Source of the DNA: Bdellovibrionia bacterium
GTDB taxonomy: Bacteria > Bdellovibrionota > Bdellovibrionia > Bdellovibrionales > JAGQZY01
NCBI GenBank assembly: GCA_030427805.1
Contig: JAUICP010000002.1
Location: forward strand, 496,001-560,000
Direction of reading: 5' to 3'
DNA: 64,000 bases
The notes under the pieces were generated by a model. It searched no databases. It was not told the origin of the DNA and worked only from the letters and a program-made list of their open reading frames with translations. Positions 33,804 through 42,520 of this stretch are shown here, one piece after another; position 1 is the first letter of the stretch, and each line of letters starts with the position of its first letter. Made by a program: the position numbers and the translations under genes.

Positions 33804-34601
33804 GTGAAGTATTATTTTCTAACATTAGCAGTATTTTTAGCATTCGTTGCTATTGGCTGCGATAAGAAAAAAGGTGGCGAACCTGCCACGACCCCTACGA
33901 CACCCGTAACCACAGTAAGCATTAGTGATTGTAGTGTTGGACAGATTTATAATTCTACTTATGGTTGTTTAGATCAAGGCGGCTGTGATAACGGAAAAGG
34001 GCGAGTTCCTGAAGATGCTTCTTCTGGGGCGGGTACCTGTGTGTCTGGAACAACAGTGACCGCATCGGATGTTTTTGGAAGCAACAAAGTCCGTTGGGGC
34101 GCGAGTCTAAACATTACAAGCAAATCGACATTTCGACAGTTAATGAAAGAGTACGGTGGATTCTGTGATCCTCCAGGATGGTATTACTACGTTGGCCCCA
34201 ATCCCAATGATTGTGAGTTCTGGGACGACGCTGGGTTCATTGTTATTCAAGCAGGTGCTGGGAACAGTACTAACTTTGTAACCGTCAATGTTGGAGCAGG
34301 ATCTGGTGAGCCTAATGGTTCAGCAATTACCGGCTACAACAGAATTTACTACGGATATGGAAGCTTCCTGGATTACTACGGAATGTCCTTTAATACCGAA
34401 TATTATGACGTCAATGCCAGTACCGGTTTCGAACTCAGATCCCATGGTCTTTTTGGGACTCAGAGCTGGAACGCTGTATATGGCGATAGTTTTAAAGTCC
34501 GCGTTGAAAGTGGTCGTCTCGACGACAGCAGCTACTACGTGGAACTATGGTACAAGAACTCTAGGTTTGCGACGGCGACCATGGAGCTCTGGCCCTACTA
34601 A
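33804..34601 (+). CDS. lipoprotein of unknown function
   Basis: A 265-residue lipoprotein. GTG at 33804 is chosen because GGAG lies 6 bases upstream and gives a short signal (VKYYFLTLAVFLAFVAIGC) with lipobox VAIGC. A Thr/Pro spacer follows (GGEPATTPTTPVTT). The mature part has Cys residues early (SISDCSVGQIYNSTYGCLDQGGCDNGKG) that look like a small disulfide module, then a Tyr/Gly/Ser-rich beta-strand region (YYGYGSFLDYYGMSFNTEYYDV) to the C-terminus. I do not recognise it. It should sit on the periplasmic or outer face of the envelope. It ends before a hairpin-rich gap. Confidence 0.8.
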   Translation: MKYYFLTLAVFLAFVAIGCDKKKGGEPATTPTTPVTTVSISDCSVGQIYNSTYGCLDQGGCDNGKGRVPEDASSGAGTCVSGTTVTASDVFGSNKVRWGASLNITSKSTFRQLMKEYGGFCDPPGWYYYVGPNPNDCEFWDDAGFIVIQAGAGNSTNFVTVNVGAGSGEPNGSAITGYNRIYYGYGSFLDYYGMSFNTEYYDVNASTGFELRSHGLFGTQSWNAVYGDSFKVRVESGRLDDSSYYVELWYKNSRFATATMELWPY

Positions 34602-34630
34602 GTAAGGCCCTTTTAATTTGAAAATATTCA

Positions 34631-34650
34631 ACTTTCTTTCGGGAAAGTTG
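34631..34650 (+). repeat. inverted repeat after the lipoprotein gene
   Basis: AACTTTC and GAAAGTT form a 7-bp stem with a 6-base loop. There is no T run after it, so a terminator role is weak. Confidence 0.4.
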
Positions 34651-34667
34651 TTTGCAGATCCATACAC

Positions 34668-34687
34668 CCCCCAACCCCCCTAACCCT
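34668..34687 (-). other. G-quadruplex-capable tract on the minus strand
   Basis: On the minus strand the sequence is GGG-TTA-GGGGGG-TT-GGGGGG, enough G runs for an intrastrand G-quadruplex. It lies between two hairpins in the gap before yacG. Confidence 0.5.
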
Positions 34688-34690
34688 AGG

Positions 34691-34721
34691 CGAAGCACTT
34701 CGTGCTTCGTCTTTTTTTTTG
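34691..34721 (+). terminator. intrinsic terminator
   Basis: CGAAGCAC and GTGCTTCG form an 8-bp stem with a 3-base loop, followed after TC by nine T. It ends the lipoprotein transcription unit. A further inverted repeat, GACTTTG/CAAAGTC, lies at 34733-34750 and overlaps a TTGACA that may be the -35 of yacG. Confidence 0.9.
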
Positions 34722-34779
34722 CCTTCCGCATGACTTTGTTTGACAAAGTCTCAATTTTTACTGACACTTAGCCCCAGTC

Positions 34780-35001
34780 ATGAAAGTTAAGTGTCCCACC
34801 TGTAAAAAACGAGTTGAGTACAGTTCGAGCAATCCCCATCGTCCATTTTGCTGCGAAAGATGTCGTATGATCGACCTCGGTGAATGGGCCGACGAAAGCT
34901 ACTCGATCCCACTTAATGTTCCCAATGAACACGAACTCGATGATGCCGACGGTTTAGAATCGCCTCTCAATAGGCCTTTCAAGACAGACTACGAAAACTA
35001 A
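34780..35001 (+). CDS. yacG: YacG-type zinc-binding DNA gyrase inhibitor
   Basis: A 73-residue YacG family protein. The zinc site is visible as CPTCKK near the start and CCERCRMIDLGEWADESYSIP, the family signature. E. coli YacG binds the GyrB domain of DNA gyrase and blocks DNA binding. The tail is acidic and disordered (NEHELDDADGL). It lies 120 bases upstream of the HU gene in the same direction; both act on DNA topology, though common transcription is not shown. Confidence 0.93.
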   Translation: MKVKCPTCKKRVEYSSSNPHRPFCCERCRMIDLGEWADESYSIPLNVPNEHELDDADGLESPLNRPFKTDYEN

Positions 35002-35090
35002 TTTTTAAAAAAAATAGCGATTTTTATTTTTTTGCTCTTGACCATGTGCTCAGTACTGCGTTTGAATTTGGACAAGCGCAATAAAAAAAA

Positions 35091-35102
35091 CACCAATTGG
35101 TG
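35091..35102. promoter_or_regulatory. 12-bp palindrome CACCAATTGGTG in the HU leader
   Basis: A perfect palindrome 20 bases upstream of the HU ATG, just before the GAGAGG ribosome-binding site. It may be an operator or part of the leader. A TTGACC -35-like hexamer lies about 50 bases upstream. Confidence 0.35.
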
Positions 35103-35122
35103 CAAACAACGAGAGGTATTGC

Positions 35123-35395
35123 ATGAACAAAGCGGAACTTATTGAAAAGATCGCAAAAAACACTGATCAAACTAAAGCTCAAACTGAAAGAATGCTTGAT
35201 GCAACTATGGATATCATCCGTAAAGCTGTAAAAAAAGGCGACGAAGTTAAGCTTGTTGGATTCGGTACTTTTACAAAAGCTAAAAGAAAAGCTCGTAAAG
35301 GTAGAAACCCACAAACTGGTAAAGAAATCAAAATTCCAGCGGCTTGGTACCCTAAATTCCGCCCTGGTTCTGAGTTCAAAGCTCTTGTTAGATAA
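35123..35395 (+). CDS. HU family DNA-binding protein
   Basis: A 90-residue histone-like protein with the usual length and the family signature (VGFGTFTKAKRKARKGRNPQTGKEIKIPA), ending in the typical PKFRPGSEFKALV. HU dimers bend DNA without sequence preference and help to compact the nucleoid. GAGAGG lies 6 bases upstream of ATG. The gene is monocistronic and ends at a strong terminator. It is a standard nucleoid protein, in contrast with the H1-like/GroES fusion elsewhere in the window. Confidence 0.96.
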   Translation: MNKAELIEKIAKNTDQTKAQTERMLDATMDIIRKAVKKGDEVKLVGFGTFTKAKRKARKGRNPQTGKEIKIPAAWYPKFRPGSEFKALVR

Positions 35396-35414
35396 TTTGA
35401 GCGAACCAAAAACG

Positions 35415-35448
35415 AAAAAAGGTCACTGTTTCAGTGACCTTTTTTTTT
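35415..35448 (+). terminator. bidirectional intrinsic terminator after HU
   Basis: GGTCACTG and CAGTGACC form an 8-bp stem with a TTT loop, followed by nine T; six A on the left flank make it usable on the minus strand for the convergent gene. A further inverted repeat (CCCGAGCA/TGCTCGGG) lies at 35451-35481. Confidence 0.93.
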
Positions 35449-35502
35449 GCCCCGAGCACTCATTCAACCTAAATGCTCGGGACTCATTTCTAAATTCGAA
35501 AC

Positions 35503-36063
35503 TTAGTCGATGACCTGATCACCCATAAGCTGACTGGCACATTCACTAAAAAGGTAATTAACAGCATTAGAACTACCACGGAGTGAAAAAGTGACCTGTT
35601 TAACGACTCCCTGGGCATCAAAGTAATTAGCAGTAAGGCTGCTTTTTTGCGCAATCGCATTAATTAAAGCCTCTCTGTCATCAAATTGAGCTACCGCAGA
35701 CACCATATCAGATTGGCTTTGCACAGGGTAGACCGGCAAAAGTTCAAAGACCTCACTGGCCCTGCGAGTTTCTGCAGTCACATTAAAAAAGATTTCGTTC
35801 ATCGGACCAAAAACTTGAACCATAGGTTCAGTATATTCGCCATTGCTATCTTTAAATGCGACGACTTCTAAAATAGAAACTTGGTCATCCCCAAGAGTCC
35901 GGGCCGCACAGGCCGCCTCTCCCCAAAGAGCGTGCTGCTCCACTTCTTGAACCATCCAATCTCTAGATTGAAAATTGAGGAGTTCTTCTTCTTGGGAAGA
36001 AGCGAGGTTTCCAGTAAAAACAAATAAACCGACAAGTAATAAATTAATAATTGTTTTTTTCAT
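35503..36063 (-). CDS. secreted protein of unknown function
   Basis: A 186-residue protein with signal peptide (MKKTIINLLLVGLFVFTGNLASS). The mature part contains two cysteines (AACAARTL and FSECASQL) that could pair. The sequence EVVAFKDSNGEYTEPMVQVFGP is compatible with a small beta domain. It follows the coiled-coil protein gene after 11 bases and is probably cotranscribed under the sigma-54-like promoter at 37902-37917, so the two proteins may work together in the periplasm. No family recognised. Confidence 0.8.
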   Translation of the reverse strand: MKKTIINLLLVGLFVFTGNLASSQEEELLNFQSRDWMVQEVEQHALWGEAACAARTLGDDQVSILEVVAFKDSNGEYTEPMVQVFGPMNEIFFNVTAETRRASEVFELLPVYPVQSQSDMVSAVAQFDDREALINAIAQKSSLTANYFDAQGVVKQVTFSLRGSSNAVNYLFSECASQLMGDQVID

Positions 36064-36074
36064 AGTTCTTCCCC

Positions 36075-37820
36075 TTAAAGAGTATCTTTATAAGTTTGAA
36101 TTTTTTCTTTGAGATCTGTTTCTAACAATCTCATGCGCTGAGGTAGAGAATTAACTCTCTCTTTAAAGCGCAAGGCACGAGCCTCTTTTTGACCAAGCTG
36201 AAGAGATTGGGACTTCACGACCCTCTCTTGTGCATCAATCAAATTTACTTTTTCACTTTCAAGTTTTGGAAACTCTTGAATAAGTTGATCGAGCTCAACT
36301 AACTTTTGTTCCGCCAAAACTTTGTTATCACTATTTCTTTGTAGACTCGAATCAAAGCCATTAAGAATATTGATACGACCTTGCATTGCCGAAATCTGAC
36401 CTTCGATTCCGACAATTTCATTCTCTATCGGATTGATATGCAATCTAATATAGGAATTGAGACTCCCCTGAGCACTATTCAAAGAGGATTCGAGTGAGCG
36501 AATATCAGATTGAACTCCAATTAATTGATTTCTAGAGGAGCTGAGCTCAAAGTCCAAGTTCCCGTAATCGATATTGAGCTGGTCAATGTAGTTTTGCCAC
36601 TCTCTCTTCCGGGACGCCAATCGCGTCGACTCTCTCTCCAGGTCTCTGATTTCGTTTTGATCCCGTTGAATCGAAGATCGTAAACTACGAATATCCCGGT
36701 TGGCATTCTGGATAATATCTTCGTTTCTTTTAATTCGCTGTGCGAGGTTTCGGCCCCGCTGCTTCACTGGTGCAATTTCATCTTCTTTCGCTTTTATTCT
36801 TTGACGGAGAGGCTTTATTTTCTGCTCTCGAAGCTCATCAATTTGCGCTTGAACTTGGGCCTTTTCTTCGGGGGTCGTCTTACTCTTTCTCTCTTCTCGC
36901 AATTGGCCCAGGCGTTTTTGCAACTGAGAGAGGCGATCCTGCATCGGAGTGAGTTCTGCCTCTAAGGACTGACGTCTTTGCCGGTTTTGCGCCAACTGGT
37001 TTCTCAATTGAGGAAGACGGTTTTCGCTTTGCTGAATATCAGCATTGAGGTTTTGAATCTCCTGTCGTCTCAATTGATTTTGTCGCCTCATCTGAGGAAT
37101 CAAGGTATTTCCAATGCGACTTACGCGGGTATCGATCCGACCAATGTGATCTCTTGCATCTCGCACTTCACTTCTATTTTGCGCAATCTGCGAAGACAAT
37201 GATTGAATTTGCGATTGGAGTTGAGACTCTTCACTTTGCCGGCTGGCCAGTGAATTGCGATAGCGATTTCTTTCAGCAAGGAGTGATTGGTACTCATTTG
37301 ATGAACGAATGCTCTGAATTCTTCCCTCGAGTCTTGAAATATCGCTTCGTTTTGCCGAGATATTCGCCTGCACTCTTACTACTTTTTTTCTCAACTCTGT
37401 TTGATTAGGCGCAGCCTTATCTGAAAACTCAGGAAGAGAGGAAATTTGCGCTTCAATATCGAGCTTTTGCTCGGCGATTTGCCCCATACCCCTCTGAATA
37501 AATGCCTTTTGCTGGGGCACCGTTGCGAATTGATTGCGCAGATCTTGAAGGTCCTTTTCTAATGCAGCTAATTTGGTCGTTTCTTGACCAAGGTTGTCCT
37601 GCAAAGTCGCCAGTTCCTCTATAATCGTTTGGTACTTCTTTTGTGCAGCACTTCTCTCTTTGAGCACAAAAAGATAATTTTTAAAATAAAGCCGCGAATC
37701 CGCTTGTATTCCGGCGACACCGCTCTGTGCCGGGTCTACATCGACGTCTGCTCGAGCTTCATTATAAAGAACAGCCAATAGAATACTGGCCAGTAGAATC
37801 GCTCTGATGGCGCGATACAT
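36075..37820 (-). CDS. exported long coiled-coil protein
   Basis: A 581-residue protein with signal peptide (MYRAIRAILLASILLAVLYNEARA) followed by almost continuous heptad-rich Gln/Arg/Leu/Glu helix (for example LENRLPQ-type repeats; DIQQSENRLPQLRNQLAQNRQ) from about residue 60 to the end. Such proteins form long rods; here it should lie in the periplasm. Short spans resemble SMC or tropomyosin proteins only because of composition. First gene of a two-gene operon with a secreted protein. A sigma-54-type promoter lies about 82 bases upstream of its ATG. Function unknown. Confidence 0.85.
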   Translation of the reverse strand: MYRAIRAILLASILLAVLYNEARADVDVDPAQSGVAGIQADSRLYFKNYLFVLKERSAAQKKYQTIIEELATLQDNLGQETTKLAALEKDLQDLRNQFATVPQQKAFIQRGMGQIAEQKLDIEAQISSLPEFSDKAAPNQTELRKKVVRVQANISAKRSDISRLEGRIQSIRSSNEYQSLLAERNRYRNSLASRQSEESQLQSQIQSLSSQIAQNRSEVRDARDHIGRIDTRVSRIGNTLIPQMRRQNQLRRQEIQNLNADIQQSENRLPQLRNQLAQNRQRRQSLEAELTPMQDRLSQLQKRLGQLREERKSKTTPEEKAQVQAQIDELREQKIKPLRQRIKAKEDEIAPVKQRGRNLAQRIKRNEDIIQNANRDIRSLRSSIQRDQNEIRDLERESTRLASRKREWQNYIDQLNIDYGNLDFELSSSRNQLIGVQSDIRSLESSLNSAQGSLNSYIRLHINPIENEIVGIEGQISAMQGRINILNGFDSSLQRNSDNKVLAEQKLVELDQLIQEFPKLESEKVNLIDAQERVVKSQSLQLGQKEARALRFKERVNSLPQRMRLLETDLKEKIQTYKDTL

Positions 37821-37901
37821 GCTTCCCCCTCTTTAAATAACTTCGATCACAGGCTTCCAATGGAAACCTTATGACCCTTGATCCCTTAAGATCCTCTATT
37901 G

Positions 37902-37917
37902 AGCAACAACTAGGCCA
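37902..37917 (-). promoter_or_regulatory. sigma-54-type promoter candidate TGGCCTAGTTGTTGCT
   Basis: On the minus strand GG and GC are separated by exactly 10 bases, with a perfect TTGCT and TGGC. It points to the coiled-coil protein operon, whose ATG is about 82 bases downstream. Confidence 0.6.
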
Positions 37918-37967
37918 AGGAAACTGGTGTCAAAGAGCACTCTTTGAAATCTATTCACTTTGTTTTC

Positions 37968-37995
37968 TTGATTCTTTTTAGGTCTCATACATAAT
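37968..37995 (+). promoter_or_regulatory. sigma-70-type promoter candidate for pfkA
   Basis: TTGATT (37968-37973) and CATAAT (37990-37995) are separated by 16 bases. The -10 ends only 6 bases before the pfkA ATG, so transcription would start at or next to the start codon. Confidence 0.4.
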
Positions 37996-38001
37996 TTACA
38001 T

Positions 38002-38994
38002 ATGGCTCAATTTTCGAACGATCAGTTAAAAACAATTGCTGTAATGACTTCCGGTGGAGATGCTCCGGGAATGAACGCCGCTATTCGGGCTGTTGTCCGC
38101 TTGGCCCTCAACAATGGAATCAAAGTTAAGGGTATTTTTCACGGCTATCAGGGACTCCTCGATAATCAGATAGAGGACCTCAGCACGCGGATGATGGCTA
38201 ACATTATTCAAAAAGGCGGCACCATTTTAAAAACCGGTCGCGCCCCCGAAATGCACAAGCCTGAAGCCAGAAAAAAAGCAGCCGATCACCTTCGCTCGCA
38301 AAACATCGACGCCATTGTTTGCATCGGTGGAGATGGCTCCCTCACTGGCGCCCATTTACTCTGGAAAGAACACGGCATTCCCATTGTTGGAGTTCCCGGC
38401 ACGATCGACAACGATATTTATGGATCAGAACTCACTATTGGGTTTGATACAGCTATCAACACAGCCATGCGAAGCATCGACCAAATTCGCGACACGGCTG
38501 CCAGCCACGATCGACTCTTTATTGTAGAAGTGATGGGAAGAAACTCAGGTTTCATCGCCACGTGGACTGGACTCTCTGGCGGAGCTGAAGAAATATTTTT
38601 TCAACAAAATCCGGTGACCGTTGACCACGCCATTGAACACATCAAGCGCGGAATGGCCCGCGGAAAAATGAGTTCAATTCTTGTAACTGCCGAGGGAGAA
38701 AAGCCGGGCCGCGCTTATGATCTTTCAGAGGCGATCCGTAAAAAATCCGGTTTCGAAGCAAAGGTTTGCATTCTCGGGCACACCCAACGAGGAGGCGCTC
38801 CGACAGCTCTAGATAGGGTTTTAGCCTCACAACTTGGTGCCAAAGCCGTTGAAGTTTTACAAAATGGCCAATGCGATTTAATGGTAGGTATAATGAAAAA
38901 TGAGGTCTGCCTGGTTCCCCATGGAGATATCGCACAAAATAAGAAAGCCATTGATCTGAAATTAGTAAAGCTTGCACAAATCCTTTCAACCTGA
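38002..38994 (+). CDS. pfkA: ATP-dependent 6-phosphofructokinase
   Basis: A 330-residue phosphofructokinase catalysing the committed step of glycolysis. The ATP-binding GGDAPGMNAAIRAVVR motif is at the start, followed by CIGGDGSLTGAH and the catalytic PGTIDND motif (Asp as base), then GRNSGFIA and GHTQRGGAPTALDR. Length and motifs fit the bacterial ATP-dependent type (Gly after GGDGS points to ATP and not pyrophosphate as donor). There is no ribosome-binding site before the ATG, and a promoter-like sequence directly abuts it. It stands alone, 119 bases ahead of a binding-protein gene. Confidence 0.96.
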   Translation: MAQFSNDQLKTIAVMTSGGDAPGMNAAIRAVVRLALNNGIKVKGIFHGYQGLLDNQIEDLSTRMMANIIQKGGTILKTGRAPEMHKPEARKKAADHLRSQNIDAIVCIGGDGSLTGAHLLWKEHGIPIVGVPGTIDNDIYGSELTIGFDTAINTAMRSIDQIRDTAASHDRLFIVEVMGRNSGFIATWTGLSGGAEEIFFQQNPVTVDHAIEHIKRGMARGKMSSILVTAEGEKPGRAYDLSEAIRKKSGFEAKVCILGHTQRGGAPTALDRVLASQLGAKAVEVLQNGQCDLMVGIMKNEVCLVPHGDIAQNKKAIDLKLVKLAQILST

Positions 38995-39113
38995 TCTCAC
39001 TTTGGCACTAGTGGGGTCTGAAAAAAATTAGCCCTGGCCTGCTTTTATTGTTTTCAAATCCTTTTTTTGATATCTCCCTAGACAGTTTCAAGGATTCTAA
39101 TTCGGGGGGAACT

Positions 39114-40265
39114 TTGAAGACATTATTTATAATTCCATTCTTATTCTTTCTCAGTGTTGGTTTTTTAGCCTGCACTCAGCAGAGCGACCAAAATTTGAAG
39201 TCGCAAAAAACGTCCCAAATTTTAATTGGCCACTACGGAGATTTTACGGGTCCACTTTCGTCTTTCGGCAAGAGTTCTAAACGAGGATTGCTATTAGCCA
39301 TTGAAGAGCAAAACTCTAAGGGTGGAATCGATGGCAAGGCCATCGAACTCATTAGTATCGATACCGAAGGACAAATGGGGTCCGCGCAAAAAGCTGTTAA
39401 AGAATTGGCCGAAAAAGGAGTCATCGCAATTATTGGGGATAGCTTGAGTCAGCAAGCTCTCGAGGGGGCCAAACAAGCTCAGCGCCTAAAAATTCCGTTT
39501 ATCTCTCCTGGAGCCACCTCCGAAACTTTCACAGAAATTGGCTCCTTTGTTTTTAGAGTTTGTTTTTCTGACTCCTTTCAAGCAAAAGCGATGGCCCATT
39601 TTTCGACTCAAACACTGGGCCTTAAAAAGATTGCTCTCATCGTCGACCAAAATTCTGGCTATAGTCGTGGACTGGCAAAGTACTTCAAAGCATCCCTTTC
39701 TGCACAAAAATCAGTTGTCGCCAAAGCCTTCTACTATCGGGATCGCTACGAGTGGAAGTCCCTAGTCAGCGAAATAAAAGCGAAGGCCTACGATGGCATT
39801 TACATTCCCGGTTACTATAACGACGCGAGTCAACTAGCGAAATACTTGTTCTCTGAAGGGGTGGATCTGCCCTTACTCGGTGGAGATGGCTGGGATAGCC
39901 CACAAATTTACCGGGAATTTGCCGGATTAAATGCCTACTTTTCAAGCCACTACCACAGCCATTCATCAAATGCGCAGAATCTTCTCTTTTCAAAAGGCTT
40001 TGAGGAGCGCTGGAAGAAGTCTCCCGATAGCCTTGCTGCGCTATCCTATGATGCGGGGAATATCTTATTGGAAGCCCTTGAAAAACAAGAGCGAAGCCCT
40101 ACAATGCCCCTTCAAAATGCAATTGCTGAGACGAGCAAGCATCGAGGAGTCACCGGCACCATATCTTTGGATAAACAAAGAAATGCCGTCAAACAAGCGG
40201 TCATCCTCAAAGTCCAAGCGAAAGGCTTTAGTCGCTTAAGCGAAATTAATCCCTCGTCTCTTTAA
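39114..40265 (+). CDS. lipoprotein substrate-binding protein, branched-chain amino acid (LivJ) type
   Basis: A 383-residue periplasmic-binding-protein-type lipoprotein. TTG at 39114 is preferred because GGGGGG lies a few bases upstream and it gives a signal ending in lipobox FLAC (Cys20). The mature protein has the family I pattern: IGHYGDFTGPLSSFGKSSKRGLLLAIEEQN, IGDSLSQQALEGAKQAQRLKIPFISPGAT and YDGIYIPGYYNDASQLAKYL. Members bind amino acids or amides for ABC import. No permease or ATPase genes are adjacent; instead an AGCS symporter follows after 26 bases. It could act as a sensor or serve a transporter elsewhere. Confidence 0.92.
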   Translation: MKTLFIIPFLFFLSVGFLACTQQSDQNLKSQKTSQILIGHYGDFTGPLSSFGKSSKRGLLLAIEEQNSKGGIDGKAIELISIDTEGQMGSAQKAVKELAEKGVIAIIGDSLSQQALEGAKQAQRLKIPFISPGATSETFTEIGSFVFRVCFSDSFQAKAMAHFSTQTLGLKKIALIVDQNSGYSRGLAKYFKASLSAQKSVVAKAFYYRDRYEWKSLVSEIKAKAYDGIYIPGYYNDASQLAKYLFSEGVDLPLLGGDGWDSPQIYREFAGLNAYFSSHYHSHSSNAQNLLFSKGFEERWKKSPDSLAALSYDAGNILLEALEKQERSPTMPLQNAIAETSKHRGVTGTISLDKQRNAVKQAVILKVQAKGFSRLSEINPSSL

Positions 40266-40291
40266 GATTGCTTTTTAAACGTGGGGGAAAA

Positions 40292-41803
40292 ATGAAAAAG
40301 ATTTTGGGTTACGGATTTCCGGCCGTCCTTTTGCTCGTTGGTATTCTTGGAATTCTTTTACCGGACCAACTCAATGCACTCTTTGGAGCTATCAATACAG
40401 TCATCGCGACCGTGTTATTTTTTGATGTTCTGTTTTTTGTTGAGGGCGCAAACATTCCCTTTGCGGTGGCCTGGCTAGTTATTGGAGCCATCTTTTTTAC
40501 TTTTAAAATGGGGTTTATCAATATCCGACTTTTTAAACATGCCATTGAATTGGTCATGGGAAAGTACGATGACCCTAATAACAAAGGGGAAGTATCTCAC
40601 TTCGAAGCCCTTTCAACGGCCCTATCTGCCACAGTGGGCTTAGGAAATATTGCTGGTGTGGCAATCGCTATTTCACTCGGGGGACCTGGCGCTACATTTT
40701 GGATGATCGTCGCTGGTTTTCTTGGAATGTCTTCAAAATTTGTCGAATGTTCTCTGGGTCAAATGTATCGTGAAACTCGTCACGATGGCCACGTCATGGG
40801 GGGACCCATGGAATACTTGGCCAAGGGACTCTCTGAAGTGGGCAAAGCCGGGCTCGGAAAAACTCTCTCAATTATTTTTGCCCTCATGTGTATCGGTGGC
40901 GCATTTGGTGGCGGTACTACCTTTCAGGTCAATCAGTCTCTTGATGCGATCCAAACTACGGTTCCTTTCTTTGCCGATTACCGCTGGGTTTACGGAATCA
41001 TCATGGCGATCCTTGTCGGAATTGTGCTGATTGGTGGGATTAAACGAATTGCCAATGTCGCCGAAGCTATCGTTCCTTCGATGTGCGGTATTTACGTCGT
41101 TGCTTGCCTTTATATTTTAGGAATGAATTTTTCAGCGGTCCCCGAGGCCTTCGGACTTATTTTTTCTAGTGCTTTTTCTTTTGAAGCTGGCTTTGGTGGG
41201 TTTGTCGGAGTTCTCGTTCAAGGCTTTAAGCGAGCGGCCTTCTCTAACGAAGCGGGAGTTGGTTCGGCTTCAATTGCTCACTCGACTGCAAAAACCAAAC
41301 ACCCCGTAGAAGAAGGTGTCGTTGCTCTCCTCGAACCATTTATCGATACGATCGTCGTATGTACTATGACTGCTCTGGTAATTGTTATAACTGGTGCTTA
41401 TGCAAACCCCGAGTGGGCTCAGTTTGTCGAAGGTAATAACGGTGCTGCACTGACTTCAATGGCCTTCGGTTCGCAAATATCTTGGTTTCCTTATCTCTTG
41501 TCTCTGGCCGTTTTTCTCTTCGCATTTTCTACGATTATTTCTTGGAGTTATTACGGTGAGCGATGTTTTTCTTACCTCTTCGACGAAGAGTATTCGATCT
41601 TCTTTAAAATCGCTCTTATCGCAGCAGTGTTTATGGGTTCCATTTTCACAGCGACAAACGTCCTTGATTTTGGTGATCTTATGATTCTCGGTATGTCTGT
41701 TCCCAACATATTTGGAATTTACTTCTTATCAGGAAAAGTCAAAGAAGCCCTTGGCGATTACCTCGCCAAGCTAAAATCTGGAGAGATCAAAAAACACGCC
41801 TAA
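40292..41803 (+). CDS. sodium:alanine/glycine symporter (AGCS family)
   Basis: A 503-residue secondary transporter. ATG at 40292 has GGGGG about 4 bases upstream. The family signatures are clear: ALSATVGLGNIAGVAIAISLGGPGATFWM and FSNEAGVGSASIAHSTAKTKHPVEEG, with about eleven membrane segments. It imports alanine or glycine with Na+ or H+. It follows the binding lipoprotein gene after 26 bases, likely in one operon, and ends at a strong terminator. Confidence 0.96.
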   Translation: MKKILGYGFPAVLLLVGILGILLPDQLNALFGAINTVIATVLFFDVLFFVEGANIPFAVAWLVIGAIFFTFKMGFINIRLFKHAIELVMGKYDDPNNKGEVSHFEALSTALSATVGLGNIAGVAIAISLGGPGATFWMIVAGFLGMSSKFVECSLGQMYRETRHDGHVMGGPMEYLAKGLSEVGKAGLGKTLSIIFALMCIGGAFGGGTTFQVNQSLDAIQTTVPFFADYRWVYGIIMAILVGIVLIGGIKRIANVAEAIVPSMCGIYVVACLYILGMNFSAVPEAFGLIFSSAFSFEAGFGGFVGVLVQGFKRAAFSNEAGVGSASIAHSTAKTKHPVEEGVVALLEPFIDTIVVCTMTALVIVITGAYANPEWAQFVEGNNGAALTSMAFGSQISWFPYLLSLAVFLFAFSTIISWSYYGERCFSYLFDEEYSIFFKIALIAAVFMGSIFTATNVLDFGDLMILGMSVPNIFGIYFLSGKVKEALGDYLAKLKSGEIKKHA

Positions 41804-41832
41804 CTGGAGCTTCTGGAATTTTGATCTTCGTT

Positions 41833-41864
41833 AAAAAAGCTTCTCATTACGAGAAGCTTTTTTT
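41833..41864 (+). terminator. intrinsic terminator after the symporter gene
   Basis: AAGCTTCTC and GAGAAGCTT form a 9-bp stem with loop ATTAC, followed by T run; A6 on the left extends it. Perfect form. Confidence 0.93.
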
Positions 41865-42117
41865 GTATCTCCTTTTGATCCACTCTCCTCTCTTCGTTTT
41901 TATGGGAATGAACCCAAGCGAGAGGTTAATAGAAAATTAAAAGAATTTCTTTTGTGAAATCTTATGTTTCAAAGAGTCTATGTTTCTCTATGCCACTAAG
42001 ATTAGGGCCTTTTTAAGGTTTTTAATCCCCTGCGATACCGGACTTTTATCTGAAAAAAGGATGAACCTAGACTTAATTGAATTTGTCGAATCTCCGAAAA
42101 ACATATGGGGAGGCAAC

Positions 42118-42519
42118 ATGGAATACAAGCCTGAGAAAGTACTGATCGTCGATGATTCAATTATGGTTCGTTCTGAGCTAAGAGATATTCTTGAAGACCT
42201 TGGTGTTCCAGAAATCAATGAAACCGATGATGGTGACAAAGCCTTACAAATTATTTCGAGTGCCGACCCCGGCTACGATCTTATTTTACTCGATTGGAAC
42301 CTACCTAAGTTTTCAGGTTTGGATGTTCTTATCGCATGCCGAAAGAAAATGAATCTTGCAGAACTTCCCATTGTTATGGTCACTGCCGAAAGAGATAAGC
42401 AAGAGGTTGTACGTGCCCTTTCAGAAGGCGCCTCTGGTTACATCGTTAAGCCATTTACTCGCAACGGAGTATTAGCGCGTATAGAAGCGGCCATGCAAAA
42501 ATTAAAAGCTTCGGCTTAA
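42118..42519 (+). CDS. single-domain CheY-like response regulator
   Basis: A 133-residue receiver protein. ATG at 42118 is preferred because GGGGAGG lies 4 bases upstream and begins MEYKPEKVLIVDDS. Key residues are present: D12/D13, phospho-acceptor D59 in LILLDWNLP, Thr in VMVTAE, and Lys in GYIVKPF. No output domain, so it acts by binding a partner, as CheY does at the flagellar switch. The flagellar cluster begins about 0.9 kb downstream on the opposite strand. A role in chemotaxis is possible but not shown. The 250 bases upstream hold only the symporter terminator and A/T-rich sequence. Confidence 0.9.
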   Translation: MEYKPEKVLIVDDSIMVRSELRDILEDLGVPEINETDDGDKALQIISSADPGYDLILLDWNLPKFSGLDVLIACRKKMNLAELPIVMVTAERDKQEVVRALSEGASGYIVKPFTRNGVLARIEAAMQKLKASA

Positions 42520-42520
42520 T

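Noticed and set aside
32355-34601. The two neighbouring lipoproteins as a duplicated pair
   Set aside because: Both have a lipobox, Pro/Thr spacer and cysteines, but no shared motif beyond that could be aligned by eye.
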